Part shown: positions 34,316 through 43,100 of the stretch, in pieces | Layout of the letters: the number at the start of each line of letters is the position of its first letter | Position numbering within the stretch: position 1 is the first letter of the stretch | Assembly (NCBI GenBank): GCA_023429375.1 | Contig: JAEYVY010000005.1 | Coordinates: forward strand, 1 to 64,000 | DNA: 64,000 nt | Reading direction: 5' to 3' | DNA from: Bacteroidota bacterium | Lineage (GTDB): Bacteria > Bacteroidota > Bacteroidia > Bacteroidales > Tannerellaceae | Notes under the pieces: model-generated | What the model saw: the letters and a program-made list of their open reading frames with translations, nothing else | Database searches by the model: none | What the model was told of the DNA's origin: nothing | Program-made: the position numbers and the translations under genes

Positions 34316-35599
34316 TTAATCATTTTCATTTTCATGAAGTTTTCTAACCAACACCTTATCGATACGCACACCGTCCATATCAACAATCTCGAACTCAAAG
34401 TTTAGCCACGTTAACTTTTCGCCTGTACGGGGTACACGTTCAAGCACCTCAAGAACAAGACCGGCCAAGGTGTTGTAATCGTGTTCCGCATAGAGGTCTT
34501 CCATACCGAAGTAGTCCAGAAAATCATAAAATGAAAACTGGCCATCCACCAACCAGGTGCCGTCTTCTCGTTGAACAATCTCCAGATCTTCGCCCACTTC
34601 AGGCATTTGCCCGATTAGTGCTTCCATAATATCTTTCAACGTCACAATACCTTGAATACCTCCGAATTCATCTGTCACCAGAGCGGATTTCATACGAGCT
34701 TCTTTGAATTGCTCCAACGCATTGTATACGCTAATATTTTCAGGTAAGAAATGAGCCGGACGAATCACCTTACTTAATGAGAAATCGGGTGTATCCAAGC
34801 TTAAAAACAAATCTTTCAGATGAACCACACCTTCTATATTATCAAACTTAGCCGAAGCAACGGGATAGGTATTAAATAAATGTTCCTTTACCTTTTCTTT
34901 TATGGAGTCTTGCGTATCGTTTACATCAAGCCAAACGAGATCGGCACGATGGGTCATGATTGTACCCACATTACGGTCACCTAAGTTAAAGACACGCTCT
35001 ACGATATCTTGTTCCACTTCCTGAACTTCGCCGTCGTCCAATCCTTCCTTCACGATAGCTTTAATTTCTTCTTCAGTAACTTTATTCTCATCCATCTTTT
35101 TCATACCAAGCAAACTCAATACTAAGTTGGTGCTGGCAGATAGAAACCATACGATAGGTGAAGTTAACGTTGACAGTAAATACATGGGTCTGGCCATAAT
35201 TTTAGCAATCTGTTCAGCCTTACCCATCCCTACTCGTTTTGGAACAAGCTCACCTAAAATCAAGGTGGCATAAGTTACAACTATAACAATAAGGGTTTTT
35301 GAAATCAACAGTGCATAGGTTTCCAAAACAGGAATTTGCTTTAAGACTTCGGCCAAGTCATAAGCAAATGCCTCACCGGAGTAAAGACCGGTAAGAATAC
35401 CTATCAAGGTAATGCCAATCTGAATTGCAGAAAAGAAAGTATCGGGTTTATTCATCAACTCCAAAGCAGCTTGTGCAGACTTTCCTCCCTTCTTTGCTTC
35501 GAGTTCAAGTTTTGATTTACGAGCGGAAACAAGGGCAATTTCCGACATAGAAAGAAGTCCGTTAAAGAGTATCAAACCGATAATAATGACAATTTCCAT
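34316..35599 (-). CDS. CNNM/CorC-HlyC family membrane protein (DUF21-CBS-CorC)
   Basis: 427 aa from ATG 35599 (MEIVIIIGLILFNGLLSMSEIALVSARKSK); an earlier in-frame start adds 12 polar residues before the first helix and is unlikely. A DUF21 domain with three or four helices (1-185), a CBS pair (about 205-330, with VGTIMTHRADLVWLD and LKDIMEALIGQMPEVGED), and a C-terminal CorC/HlyC domain (about 345-425). Called haemolysin in old annotations, but relatives act in Mg2+/Co2+ efflux. Inner membrane. Single gene with its own terminator. Confidence 0.9.
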   Translation of the reverse strand: MEIVIIIGLILFNGLLSMSEIALVSARKSKLELEAKKGGKSAQAALELMNKPDTFFSAIQIGITLIGILTGLYSGEAFAYDLAEVLKQIPVLETYALLISKTLIVIVVTYATLILGELVPKRVGMGKAEQIAKIMARPMYLLSTLTSPIVWFLSASTNLVLSLLGMKKMDENKVTEEEIKAIVKEGLDDGEVQEVEQDIVERVFNLGDRNVGTIMTHRADLVWLDVNDTQDSIKEKVKEHLFNTYPVASAKFDNIEGVVHLKDLFLSLDTPDFSLSKVIRPAHFLPENISVYNALEQFKEARMKSALVTDEFGGIQGIVTLKDIMEALIGQMPEVGEDLEIVQREDGTWLVDGQFSFYDFLDYFGMEDLYAEHDYNTLAGLVLEVLERVPRTGEKLTWLNFEFEIVDMDGVRIDKVLVRKLHENEND

Positions 35600-35812
35600 T
35601 TTTGTATAAAAGCTTTTATCAAGCGAAGATAACACAAAAACAAATCCCTATTATTATCAGAACATATAAAGTAGAAATATTAAATAAAAATGACGGAATC
35701 ATTTCCAAATTGTTTCAATAATTGAAAAGAATCATCATTCCTACTCTTTTAGAGGCTTACTTTCAGACTGTCATCTAGATGAAATTTTCCATTGTATTTC
35801 AAAGCTAAAAAA

Positions 35813-35840
35813 TCATCCCGATCCTTTTAAAAAAACAGCA
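35813..35840. repeat. Second copy of the CATCCCGAT intergenic repeat
   Basis: CATCCCGAT, two variable bases, then TTTTAAAAAAACA: the same layout as 523-546, differing only in the two central bases. Only a partial unit; the full hairpin is absent here. Confidence 0.6.
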
Positions 35841-36162
35841 AACTCAAACATGAATTCTTATGAATTAAAACTATGCTTAACTAGAAGTTTCTACTATACG
35901 CATCAAACACCTTCAAACAGAGCTCTGCATCGTTTACAAATAGCTTATCATCTTCTACAAAAATGTTTCTGATCAAATTCGTTACCAGAATATCCTTGTC
36001 TGTTTCCAAAGGAACATAACAAATTGTGAAGGTTAAGTATTTTAAAATCGTGAAGCGATTGCTCAATATCTATTTCATGATACACAAACTCTTTTTTTCT
36101 CCGGCTGAAATCTCTATTTATCTATATCAATTTATTATACCTGTTGTTTCAGCTATTTGATA

Positions 36163-36170
36163 TAACTTTG
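36163..36170 (+). promoter_or_regulatory. -7 promoter element for aguA
   Basis: TAACTTTG matches TAnnTTTG, 19 nt before the aguA ATG. It likely drives aguA-aguB-pabB-pabC. Confidence 0.6.
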
Positions 36171-36189
36171 CAGTCTATTAATAAAACGT

Positions 36190-37221
36190 ATGACTGAAGA
36201 TCGTATAATATTTCCGGCGGAATGGTATCCGCAAAGCGCCGTTCAATTGACTTGGCCTCATGAAGAGACTGATTGGGCACCGATATTAAGCGAGGTTATT
36301 CCTTGCTTCGTAGCCATTGCCAAAGAAATCATGAAACGGGAAAAACTCCTGATTGTTTGTCCGGATGAACAAGAAGTGCGAGATGTGCTAGGTGACATCG
36401 ATGAGAGCAGGGTTATCTTTCGTGAGATGGAAACCAATGATACTTGGGCAAGAGATCATGGTGGCATTTCCGTATTTGATGGCGGGGTAAAAGTAGTCTA
36501 TGATTTCATATTCAATGGTTGGGGCATGAAATTTGCCGCCGGCAAGGACAACCTGATTACTCGCAGACTCTCACAGAGCGATACATTTGCTGATGATGTT
36601 GTTGTAACCAATATGCAACCGTTTGTATTGGAAGGTGGAAGCCTCGAATCTGACGGCAAAGGCACATTGCTAACTACAGCAGAATGCCTTCTATCTCCAA
36701 ATAGAAATGAATACCTCGAACGCTTGCAAATAGAGCAATATCTAAAAGATGTATTTGGGTTTGAACGTGTTCTCTGGCTCGAAAACGGTTATTTAGCGGG
36801 TGATGACACAGATAGCCATATCGATACGCTGGCTCGTTTCTGTAGTGAAGACACTATTGCCTATGTAAAATGTACGGATGAAGACGACGAGCATTACGAA
36901 GAGTTATTACGTATGGAAGAAGAACTGATGACATTCAAGCAAGTGGATGGTCAGCCCTACAACCTGATTGCCCTGCCAATGGCCGACGAAGTGGTATGGG
37001 AAGGTGACCGATTGCCTGCTACTTACGCCAACTTCTTAATCATGAATGGTGCCGTTTTAGTGCCTTACTACAACTCACCAAAAGACGAAATGGCAAAAGC
37101 AGCTTTACAAAAAGCATTCCCAGATAGAGAGATTATCGGTATAAATTGTTTACCTTTAATAAAGCAACACGGATCATTGCACTGTGTTACCATGCAGTAT
37201 CCGGAAGGGTTCATCTTATAA
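36190..37221 (+). CDS. aguA: Agmatine deiminase
   Basis: 343 aa. A guanidine-modifying enzyme of the peptidylarginine-deiminase superfamily converting agmatine to N-carbamoylputrescine plus ammonia. Family motifs: FPAEWYPQSAVQLTWPH, ETNDTWARDHGGI, LEGGSLESDG, LAGDDTDSHIDTLARF, and the catalytic Cys in LHCVTMQYP near the end. Cytoplasmic. It is 17 nt before aguB, with which it makes putrescine; no arginine decarboxylase gene is in the window. Confidence 0.95.
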   Translation: MTEDRIIFPAEWYPQSAVQLTWPHEETDWAPILSEVIPCFVAIAKEIMKREKLLIVCPDEQEVRDVLGDIDESRVIFREMETNDTWARDHGGISVFDGGVKVVYDFIFNGWGMKFAAGKDNLITRRLSQSDTFADDVVVTNMQPFVLEGGSLESDGKGTLLTTAECLLSPNRNEYLERLQIEQYLKDVFGFERVLWLENGYLAGDDTDSHIDTLARFCSEDTIAYVKCTDEDDEHYEELLRMEEELMTFKQVDGQPYNLIALPMADEVVWEGDRLPATYANFLIMNGAVLVPYYNSPKDEMAKAALQKAFPDREIIGINCLPLIKQHGSLHCVTMQYPEGFIL

Positions 37222-37238
37222 TCAAAACGTTATCCATC

Positions 37239-38114
37239 ATGAGAGTAGGAATTATACAACAAAACAATACAGCAGACGTTGCGGCTAATATAGCAAAACT
37301 TCAAAAAAGCATCCGGGCTTGTGCTGATCAAGGAGCCGAACTGGTTGTATTGCAAGAGCTACACAACAGCCTTTATTTTTGTCAGACCGAAGACACTAAT
37401 TTATTCAATCTTGCAGAGACTATTCCCGGTCCTTCAACCGAATCATTCGGGGCTTTGGCAAAGGAATTGAATATCGTTATCGTCTTGTCGTTGTTCGAAA
37501 AGAGAGCACCAGGACTGTATCACAACACTGCGGTCGTGCTTGAGAAAGATGGTACTATTGCCGGCAAATACCGCAAAATGCATATTCCGGACGATCCGGC
37601 TTATTACGAAAAATTCTATTTCACGCCGGGTGACCTCGGATTCAAACCTATTGAGACTTCAGTTGGTAAATTAGGTGTTTTGGTATGTTGGGATCAATGG
37701 TATCCTGAAGCTGCCCGCCTGATGGCTATGGCCGGTGCTGAAGTATTGATCTATCCTACTGCCATCGGTTGGGAAAGTTCGGATACACAAGATGAAAAGC
37801 AGCGTCAGCTGGATGCATGGGTAACGGTTCAACGTGGGCATGCAGTGGCTAACGGACTGCCGGTTATTGCAGTAAACCGTACAGGTCACGAACCTGATCC
37901 TTCGGGACAAACTAATGGCATTCAATTCTGGGGAAACAGCTTCGTAGCTGGACCTCAAGGCGAATTGCTAACTGTTTTGTCTAACGAACACGAATCGGTT
38001 ACTGTACTGGACATCGACAAAGAGCGCACAGAAAATGTACGTCGCTGGTGGCCTTTCTTCCGTGATCGCCGTATCGATGCGTTTGACGATTTGAACAAAC
38101 GTTTCTTACTTTGA
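37239..38114 (+). CDS. aguB: N-carbamoylputrescine amidase
   Basis: 291 aa from ATG 37239 (MRVGIIQQNN). The longer frame starting inside aguA would add 31 residues unlike the family. Nitrilase superfamily with catalytic Glu in LQELHNSLYF, Lys in YRKMHIPDDP and Cys in VLVCWDQWYPE. Releases putrescine, CO2 and ammonia from N-carbamoylputrescine. Cytoplasmic; second gene after aguA. Confidence 0.95.
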   Translation: MRVGIIQQNNTADVAANIAKLQKSIRACADQGAELVVLQELHNSLYFCQTEDTNLFNLAETIPGPSTESFGALAKELNIVIVLSLFEKRAPGLYHNTAVVLEKDGTIAGKYRKMHIPDDPAYYEKFYFTPGDLGFKPIETSVGKLGVLVCWDQWYPEAARLMAMAGAEVLIYPTAIGWESSDTQDEKQRQLDAWVTVQRGHAVANGLPVIAVNRTGHEPDPSGQTNGIQFWGNSFVAGPQGELLTVLSNEHESVTVLDIDKERTENVRRWWPFFRDRRIDAFDDLNKRFLL

Positions 38115-38121
38115 TTAGCCT

Positions 38122-39102
38122 ATGATTGTCCATTCAAGACAAGAAGCAACTGAATACATGAATAAGAAAGGAAGGGCAAACAAGCCCTTTCTTTTTATCA
38201 TCAATTACAAAGCAGATCTCATACATGTTTATGAACCGAATGAGATTGACAGTTCGGAATTGCTGTTTGATTTAAATGGATTTACCAACTACACAGACTG
38301 CAGCGAAGACAAACCTTCATTTGAATGGAAACCCGAACCAGTGCCCTTCTCCGTCTATGATAAATCGTTTCGTTACGTAACGGATGAAATCAAAGCAGGA
38401 AATTCGTACTTGTTGAATCTGACTTTTCCCACAAAGATTTTCACCAATTTATCTCTGAAATCAATATTCGAACTATCAAAAGCTCCCTACAAATTATGGT
38501 TGAAAGATGAGTTCGTGTGTTTCTCTCCTGAAGTTTTTGTGCGGATAAACGAAGGCTATATCTGTTCTTTCCCGATGAAAGGGACTATCGATGCTTCACT
38601 ACCCGACGCTGCTAACCAAATCCTCAATGATCAGAAAGAAATGGCCGAACATGCCACCATTGTTGATTTGATTCGCAACGACTTAAGCATGATAGCCTCG
38701 GATGTTAGCGTCAAGCGATACCGGTATCTGGATCGACTATCGACCAATCGGGGTGATTTACTACAGGTCAGTTCAGAAATTGAAGGACGATTACCTGAAG
38801 GGTGGCAAGAGAAAATCGGCGATCTGCTATTTTCCCTCCTGCCGGCAGGCTCTATCAGTGGTGCACCTAAAAAGAAAACCAGAAAGATTATTGAACAAGC
38901 AGAGCTAGATGAACGCGGATTTTATACGGGAATTACCGGGTATTTTGATGGAACTAAACTGGATAGTGCGGTCATGATCCGTTTCATCGAACAAAAAGAT
39001 GGTGTATTTTTGTTTCGAAGTGGAGGTGGAATAACAGCCCAAAGCGACGTTAACAAGGAATATAACGAAATCATCCAGAAAGTTTATGTGCCGATTTATT
39101 GA
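38122..39102 (+). CDS. pabB: Aminodeoxychorismate synthase component I-like protein
   Basis: 326 aa, a compact chorismate-binding enzyme lacking the long N-terminal domain of TrpE or full PabB. Motifs: DKSFRYVTDEIKAGNSYLLNLT, FPMKGTIDA, IVDLIRNDLSMIA, GSISGAPKKKTRKII and RSGGGITAQSDVNKEYNE. Expected to form aminodeoxychorismate from chorismate in folate synthesis, using ammonia or an amidotransferase (PabA) coded elsewhere. It starts 7 nt after aguB and overlaps pabC by 17 nt. Confidence 0.92.
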   Translation: MIVHSRQEATEYMNKKGRANKPFLFIINYKADLIHVYEPNEIDSSELLFDLNGFTNYTDCSEDKPSFEWKPEPVPFSVYDKSFRYVTDEIKAGNSYLLNLTFPTKIFTNLSLKSIFELSKAPYKLWLKDEFVCFSPEVFVRINEGYICSFPMKGTIDASLPDAANQILNDQKEMAEHATIVDLIRNDLSMIASDVSVKRYRYLDRLSTNRGDLLQVSSEIEGRLPEGWQEKIGDLLFSLLPAGSISGAPKKKTRKIIEQAELDERGFYTGITGYFDGTKLDSAVMIRFIEQKDGVFLFRSGGGITAQSDVNKEYNEIIQKVYVPIY

Positions 39103-39682
39103 AACCATACGCATTGAAAACGGTCGTTTGCAGCATATAGAGGCTCACCAACAACGATTGAACGCAACGAGAGAAAAACATTTTCCCGCTGCATCGAATG
39201 CTATTGATTTAAAGCAAGTCCTTAAACCGGAATCCTTTCAAGCGAGAACACGTTGTCGCGTTGAATACGGCGCTGATATTCTGAAAGTGGAATATATCCC
39301 CTACTCCATTCGTCCGATAAAACTGCTCCGCTGTGTAGAGTCCAATACGATTGAATATGCTTACAAAAAGGCCGACCGTAGTGAAATAGACGAACTGTTC
39401 AATCAAAAAGGTGATGCAGATGAAGTGCTGATCATACGCAATGGATTATTGTCCGACACCTCTATCTGCAACATAGCTTTAAGTAACGGAAAAGAATGGT
39501 ATACACCCGCCTATCCACTTTTACAAGGGACAATGCGTGAGCAACTACTCTGTGACAAACGGATTATTCCCGCAACTATTTGGTTTACTGACTTAAGGAA
39601 ATATCAGAAAATTCGCCTATTCAATGCGATGATTGATTTTGGTGAACTTGAACTGCCCGTATCTGCAATTATTACGGGCTGA
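39086..39682 (+). CDS. pabC: Aminotransferase class IV / 4-amino-4-deoxychorismate lyase-like protein
   Basis: 198 aa, shorter than typical PabC (about 270). Start MCRFIETIRIENGRLQHIEAHQQRL is family-like; the PLP lysine is expected in AYKKADRSEIDEL, and ADEVLIIRNGLLSDTSICNI matches the class IV signature. Predicted to release pyruvate from aminodeoxychorismate to give p-aminobenzoate. The 17-nt overlap with pabB implies coupling. Terminal trimming compared with typical PabC is noted; all key regions appear present. Confidence 0.85.
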   Translation: MCRFIETIRIENGRLQHIEAHQQRLNATREKHFPAASNAIDLKQVLKPESFQARTRCRVEYGADILKVEYIPYSIRPIKLLRCVESNTIEYAYKKADRSEIDELFNQKGDADEVLIIRNGLLSDTSICNIALSNGKEWYTPAYPLLQGTMREQLLCDKRIIPATIWFTDLRKYQKIRLFNAMIDFGELELPVSAIITG

Positions 39683-40459
39683 TTATTCAAATCCTTCCAA
39701 CAAGCCCTCGGGCTGAATACCTTTTTGTTTCAACAATCCGGCTATTGCAGTGTATTCATCTTTACGCTTTTCATATTCGGGCATGCTTATTTGTTCCACT
39801 ATATCAAAAGGTATTGCGGTAGATGAATAAGATTGCAGGCTTCCATCTTGGTAATGATAAATAGCATCATCAGGCATAACTAAAGAAGCTAACATCCATT
39901 CTTTCTTCTCTGCAAATTGTGGGGCCCTCATCTCCAGGCAAGCTGTACAAAGCAAAGAGAAAAACCGTGAATCGGGAGCAAAACCTGTGTATTCCTCATC
40001 GTAGAAAAACTTATCGTACTCTTTCTCCAGCTGCTTCTTAAAATAGTTCAGATTTTGTGCCTCATCGTATTTACATTTTAACAAAAACATATTTTCGAAG
40101 ATACAATGCTCTGCCAACTTATCGTAATCGAGGGTCAGTATCAAATCTGGGTTTTCGTTTAAACAAGACGCATAGGTTTCATACAACCGTAAACCATAAA
40201 TATGCATTTCCGGACCAACCAACAGGTTCAGGTTTTCTCTGAAAAAAGGAATTCCTGCTTTACTCTTATCTGCCAAAACTTCATTGCTTGTTTCAAAGTC
40301 AAGAATAGCCTGTCTAAATAAAGACAGACCATAAGTCACCTCAGACATCCATCTATCAGTCAACCTATTAGATAAAATAAGGTTCAACACTCCGCTATTT
40401 CCGATTTTCGAAATTCCTTGCGCTACATCTTTTAGGAAAAAAGGTGCATATATTTTCAT
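39683..40459 (-). CDS. Uncharacterised cytoplasmic protein (weakly DUF2971-like)
   Basis: 258 aa from ATG 40459 (MKIYAPFFLKDVAQG); an upstream ATG at 40522 would add 21 residues but would overlap the divergent promoter, so the shorter start is preferred without certainty. No signal or membrane segment. The C-terminal part FAEKKEWMLASLVMPDDAI followed by YHY is reminiscent of DUF2971 (KHPxFxEEKEWR), but the match is weak. Acidic, with many aromatic residues. It stops one base after the pabC stop, convergent. The function is unknown. Confidence 0.6.
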   Translation of the reverse strand: MKIYAPFFLKDVAQGISKIGNSGVLNLILSNRLTDRWMSEVTYGLSLFRQAILDFETSNEVLADKSKAGIPFFRENLNLLVGPEMHIYGLRLYETYASCLNENPDLILTLDYDKLAEHCIFENMFLLKCKYDEAQNLNYFKKQLEKEYDKFFYDEEYTGFAPDSRFFSLLCTACLEMRAPQFAEKKEWMLASLVMPDDAIYHYQDGSLQSYSSTAIPFDIVEQISMPEYEKRKDEYTAIAGLLKQKGIQPEGLLEGFE

Positions 40460-40509
40460 AATTGTTCTATTTTCAGTTCGTAAAAATAGCTCATTTATCG
40501 TTATATAAT

Positions 40510-40517
40510 TATCTTTG
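40510..40517 (+). promoter_or_regulatory. -7 promoter element for the DUF362-polyferredoxin operon
   Basis: TATCTTTG matches TAnnTTTG, 34 nt before the ATG at 40552. Confidence 0.55.
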
Positions 40518-40551
40518 TTCATGCTATGAACAATTCTAATCCATTTAAAAG

Positions 40552-41484
40552 ATGAAAAGACGCGATTTTCTTAGAACGAGTGTTATTGCAGGCGCTGCAA
40601 TGTCATTAAAATTTGACGGCCTACAAGCAGCTCTTACAACCAATACCATTGCAGTTGAAAAAGCGCCTGACATGGTTGCTGTCATGGGGGGCGAACCTGA
40701 AGTCATGCTAGATAAAGCACTAGAAGCTCTTGGAGGTATAAGCAAGTATATCAAAAAAGGGCAGAAAGTCGTTATAAAACCGAACATAGGTTGGGATAGA
40801 ACACCTGAATTAGCAGGGAATACTAATCCTAAGTTAGTAAAAGCATTGGTTAAGAAATGTCTGGAAGCGGGAGCTTCGAAAGTTACCGTTTTTGACCATA
40901 CATGTGATAATTGGCAAAAATGTTATGAAACCAGCGGTATAGCAGCTGCTGTTAAGGAAGCGGGTGGTATCATCATGCCGGGTAATGATGAAAAATATTA
41001 TAAGCCGGTACAATTACCATTGGGTAAAAGCCTCAAAAGCACAGCTATACACGAAGCACTAATTGAGGCAGACGCGTGGATAAATGTCCCTGTACTAAAA
41101 AATCATGGCGGAGCTAAATTGACTTGTGCTATGAAAAATTACATGGGAATTATTTGGGATCGTCGTTTCTTCCATCAAAATGACTTGCAACAATGTATCG
41201 CAGATGTCTGCACTTGGGAAAAAAAACCTGTATTAAATATTGTTGACGCCTACCGTATCATGCATCAGAATGGACCACAAGGTAAAAGTGCTGCTGACGT
41301 AGCTACATTGAAATCATTGATTATCTCTCCAAATATTGTTGCTGTAGATACGGCTGCATTGGGTCTCTTTAATCAAGTGAAGAAACTCGATATGGATGCA
41401 GTAGGGCATATTGGAAAGGGTGAAGAGCTAAAACTTGGAACCACTACCTTGGATAAACTAACGATCAAACGTATCAAGATATAA
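40552..41484 (+). CDS. DUF362 protein with Tat-type signal
   Basis: 310 aa. N-terminal twin-arginine start MKRRDFLRTSVIAGAAMS predicts Tat export as a folded protein. The DUF362 body has VVIKPNIGWDRTPELAGNTNP, VTVFDHTCDNW, VPVLKNHGGAKLTCAMKNYMG and PNIVAVDTAALGLF. DUF362 proteins are often found with iron-sulfur proteins; the function is unproven. No ferredoxin cysteine motif is present in this chain, and its stop overlaps the start of the polyferredoxin gene by 1 nt (TAATG), so the two probably work together at the inner membrane. Confidence 0.85.
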   Translation: MKRRDFLRTSVIAGAAMSLKFDGLQAALTTNTIAVEKAPDMVAVMGGEPEVMLDKALEALGGISKYIKKGQKVVIKPNIGWDRTPELAGNTNPKLVKALVKKCLEAGASKVTVFDHTCDNWQKCYETSGIAAAVKEAGGIIMPGNDEKYYKPVQLPLGKSLKSTAIHEALIEADAWINVPVLKNHGGAKLTCAMKNYMGIIWDRRFFHQNDLQQCIADVCTWEKKPVLNIVDAYRIMHQNGPQGKSAADVATLKSLIISPNIVAVDTAALGLFNQVKKLDMDAVGHIGKGEELKLGTTTLDKLTIKRIKI

Positions 41485-43064
41485 TGAAAAAAGTATCTTT
41501 TTTGAAGTGGTCGCGAGTAGTACTCGCGATCCTTTTTTTCCTGCCCATAACTTTCTTTTTTGTTGACTTTTCAGATATAATACCTGATCAGTTCAGTCGT
41601 TTTTTGGACTTACAAATCATTCCTGCCATATTTGGTGGGTTTCTAGGAATAATACTGTTCCAAGCCATTCTGGCCTTTCTTTTTGGTAGAATATATTGTT
41701 CAACGCTATGTCCGGCTGGTATTCTGCAGGATGTTATCAACCGAATCTACTGTATCGGTAAGAAAAAGAAAAAAGGGTCTCGACGTTTTACGTATCGTAA
41801 ACCCTTAAATATACTCAGGTACGGACTATTGGCAGCCACCACTATTCTGGCCATCTTTGGCTTTACCAACTTGGTTATGCTATTGGATCCGTACAGTAAC
41901 TTCGGAAGGGTGGCTACCAATTTATTCCGCCCGCTTGTTATGTGGGGCAATAACCTTATCGCAGACTTTATGATGCGTTTTGACAACTACACCTTATATC
42001 ATGTCACCGTATCGACTGTTACTACATCTGCTTTGGTTGCCGGAATCATAGTTTTACTGTTGTTTATTGTAATGGTTGCACTTAGAGGTCGATTATTTTG
42101 CAACACCTTATGTCCTGTAGGTGGATTGTTAGGATTGATCTCACGTTATTCGCTTTTCCGTGTTTCTTTTGATCAGGCAAACTGCATCCAATGTGGCAAA
42201 TGTGAATTCAGTTGCAAGGCAGAAGCCATCGATGCCTCATCCATGACAGTAGATAATTCTCGTTGTGTGGATTGCTTCAACTGCATCGGCACCTGCTCAA
42301 AGAATGCAATGGTCTATAAATTCAATCCTCAATTTGGAAAACCAAAAGCTAAGACAGCTAAAGACCTGTCTGTAGATACGGGATCACTTAACAAACAAAA
42401 TGGAAGACGTAACTTTCTAGTTACTACAGCAGCTATTGCCAGTTCGGCTCCAATCATTTCTGCTGTTGCCGATACAGTAAGTTCAGAAAGAGGTAAAGAA
42501 ATTAAACAATGGCCGCCAATTACTCCTCCGGGATCACTCAACTTGGAGCGGTTTAAAGATAAATGTACGGCATGTCACCTCTGTGTAGTTCAATGCCCCA
42601 GCCATGTATTGCGCCCTGCAGGATTGGAGTATGGCTTTGATTATTTACTCCGTCCTCGTTTAGCATACGTAGATAGCTTTTGTAATTATGAATGTACGGT
42701 CTGCTCTGATGTGTGTCCGACAGATGCTATCAAGCCGCTGACAAAAGAAGAGAAAATCACTACGCAAATAGGTATTGCTCAATTCATGCAAGACTTGTGT
42801 ATTGTCCATACTGAAAAGACAGATTGTGGTGCTTGCTCTGAACACTGTCCGACTCAGGCTGTACACATGGTTCCTTATGAAGGGACATTGACAATTCCTA
42901 ATGTTACCGCTGACTTGTGTATTGGTTGTGGAGGCTGTGAATCTATTTGCCCCGTTCGCCCCGTACGTGCTATCGTTGTTAAAGCCAACAAAGAACATGT
43001 ATTTGTTGAACTGCCAGAAGAGGAAGAAGTGAAAGAGGTTCAAATCGACGACTTCGGTTTCTAA
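41484..43064 (+). CDS. Membrane polyferredoxin (NapH-like domain fused to NapG-like ferredoxin domain)
   Basis: 526 aa. The N-terminal part has about five hydrophobic helices with two NapH/RnfA-type CPxG motifs (YCSTLCPAG near 72 and FCNTLCPVG near 206). Two 4Fe-4S motifs follow (CIQCGKCEFSC, CVDCFNCIGTC; about 235-275). An internal twin-arginine motif NGRRNFL (Arg308-Arg309) and a hydrophobic segment come next. The C-terminal region has four more clusters (CTACHLCVVQCP, CTVCSDVCP, CGACSEHCP, CIGCGGCESICP). This looks like NapH joined to NapG, a quinol-linked electron route. Partner DUF362 protein upstream; final acceptor unknown. Confidence 0.85.
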   Translation: MKKVSFLKWSRVVLAILFFLPITFFFVDFSDIIPDQFSRFLDLQIIPAIFGGFLGIILFQAILAFLFGRIYCSTLCPAGILQDVINRIYCIGKKKKKGSRRFTYRKPLNILRYGLLAATTILAIFGFTNLVMLLDPYSNFGRVATNLFRPLVMWGNNLIADFMMRFDNYTLYHVTVSTVTTSALVAGIIVLLLFIVMVALRGRLFCNTLCPVGGLLGLISRYSLFRVSFDQANCIQCGKCEFSCKAEAIDASSMTVDNSRCVDCFNCIGTCSKNAMVYKFNPQFGKPKAKTAKDLSVDTGSLNKQNGRRNFLVTTAAIASSAPIISAVADTVSSERGKEIKQWPPITPPGSLNLERFKDKCTACHLCVVQCPSHVLRPAGLEYGFDYLLRPRLAYVDSFCNYECTVCSDVCPTDAIKPLTKEEKITTQIGIAQFMQDLCIVHTEKTDCGACSEHCPTQAVHMVPYEGTLTIPNVTADLCIGCGGCESICPVRPVRAIVVKANKEHVFVELPEEEEVKEVQIDDFGF

Positions 43065-43076
43065 AGGAAAAATAGT

Positions 43077-43084
43077 TACCTTTG
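43077..43084 (+). promoter_or_regulatory. -7 promoter element for tgt
   Basis: TACCTTTG matches TAnnTTTG, 16 nt before the tgt ATG, in the 36-nt gap after the polyferredoxin gene. Confidence 0.6.
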
Positions 43085-43100
43085 TCGCAAATTTTGACGA

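Larger units (their letters stand above)
35600..36189. other. Intergenic stretch with a repeat copy and a possible decayed reading frame
   Basis: 590 nt without a convincing gene. Contains a copy of the CATCCCGAT..TTTTAAAAAAACA repeat (35813-35840; compare 522-549). A minus-strand frame at 36066-35881 (61 codons, beginning with TTG) encodes a coding-like peptide (LVTNLIRNIFVEDDKLFVND), but has no ATG or promoter; it may be a remnant of a lost gene. The aguA promoter is at the right end. Confidence 0.6.
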
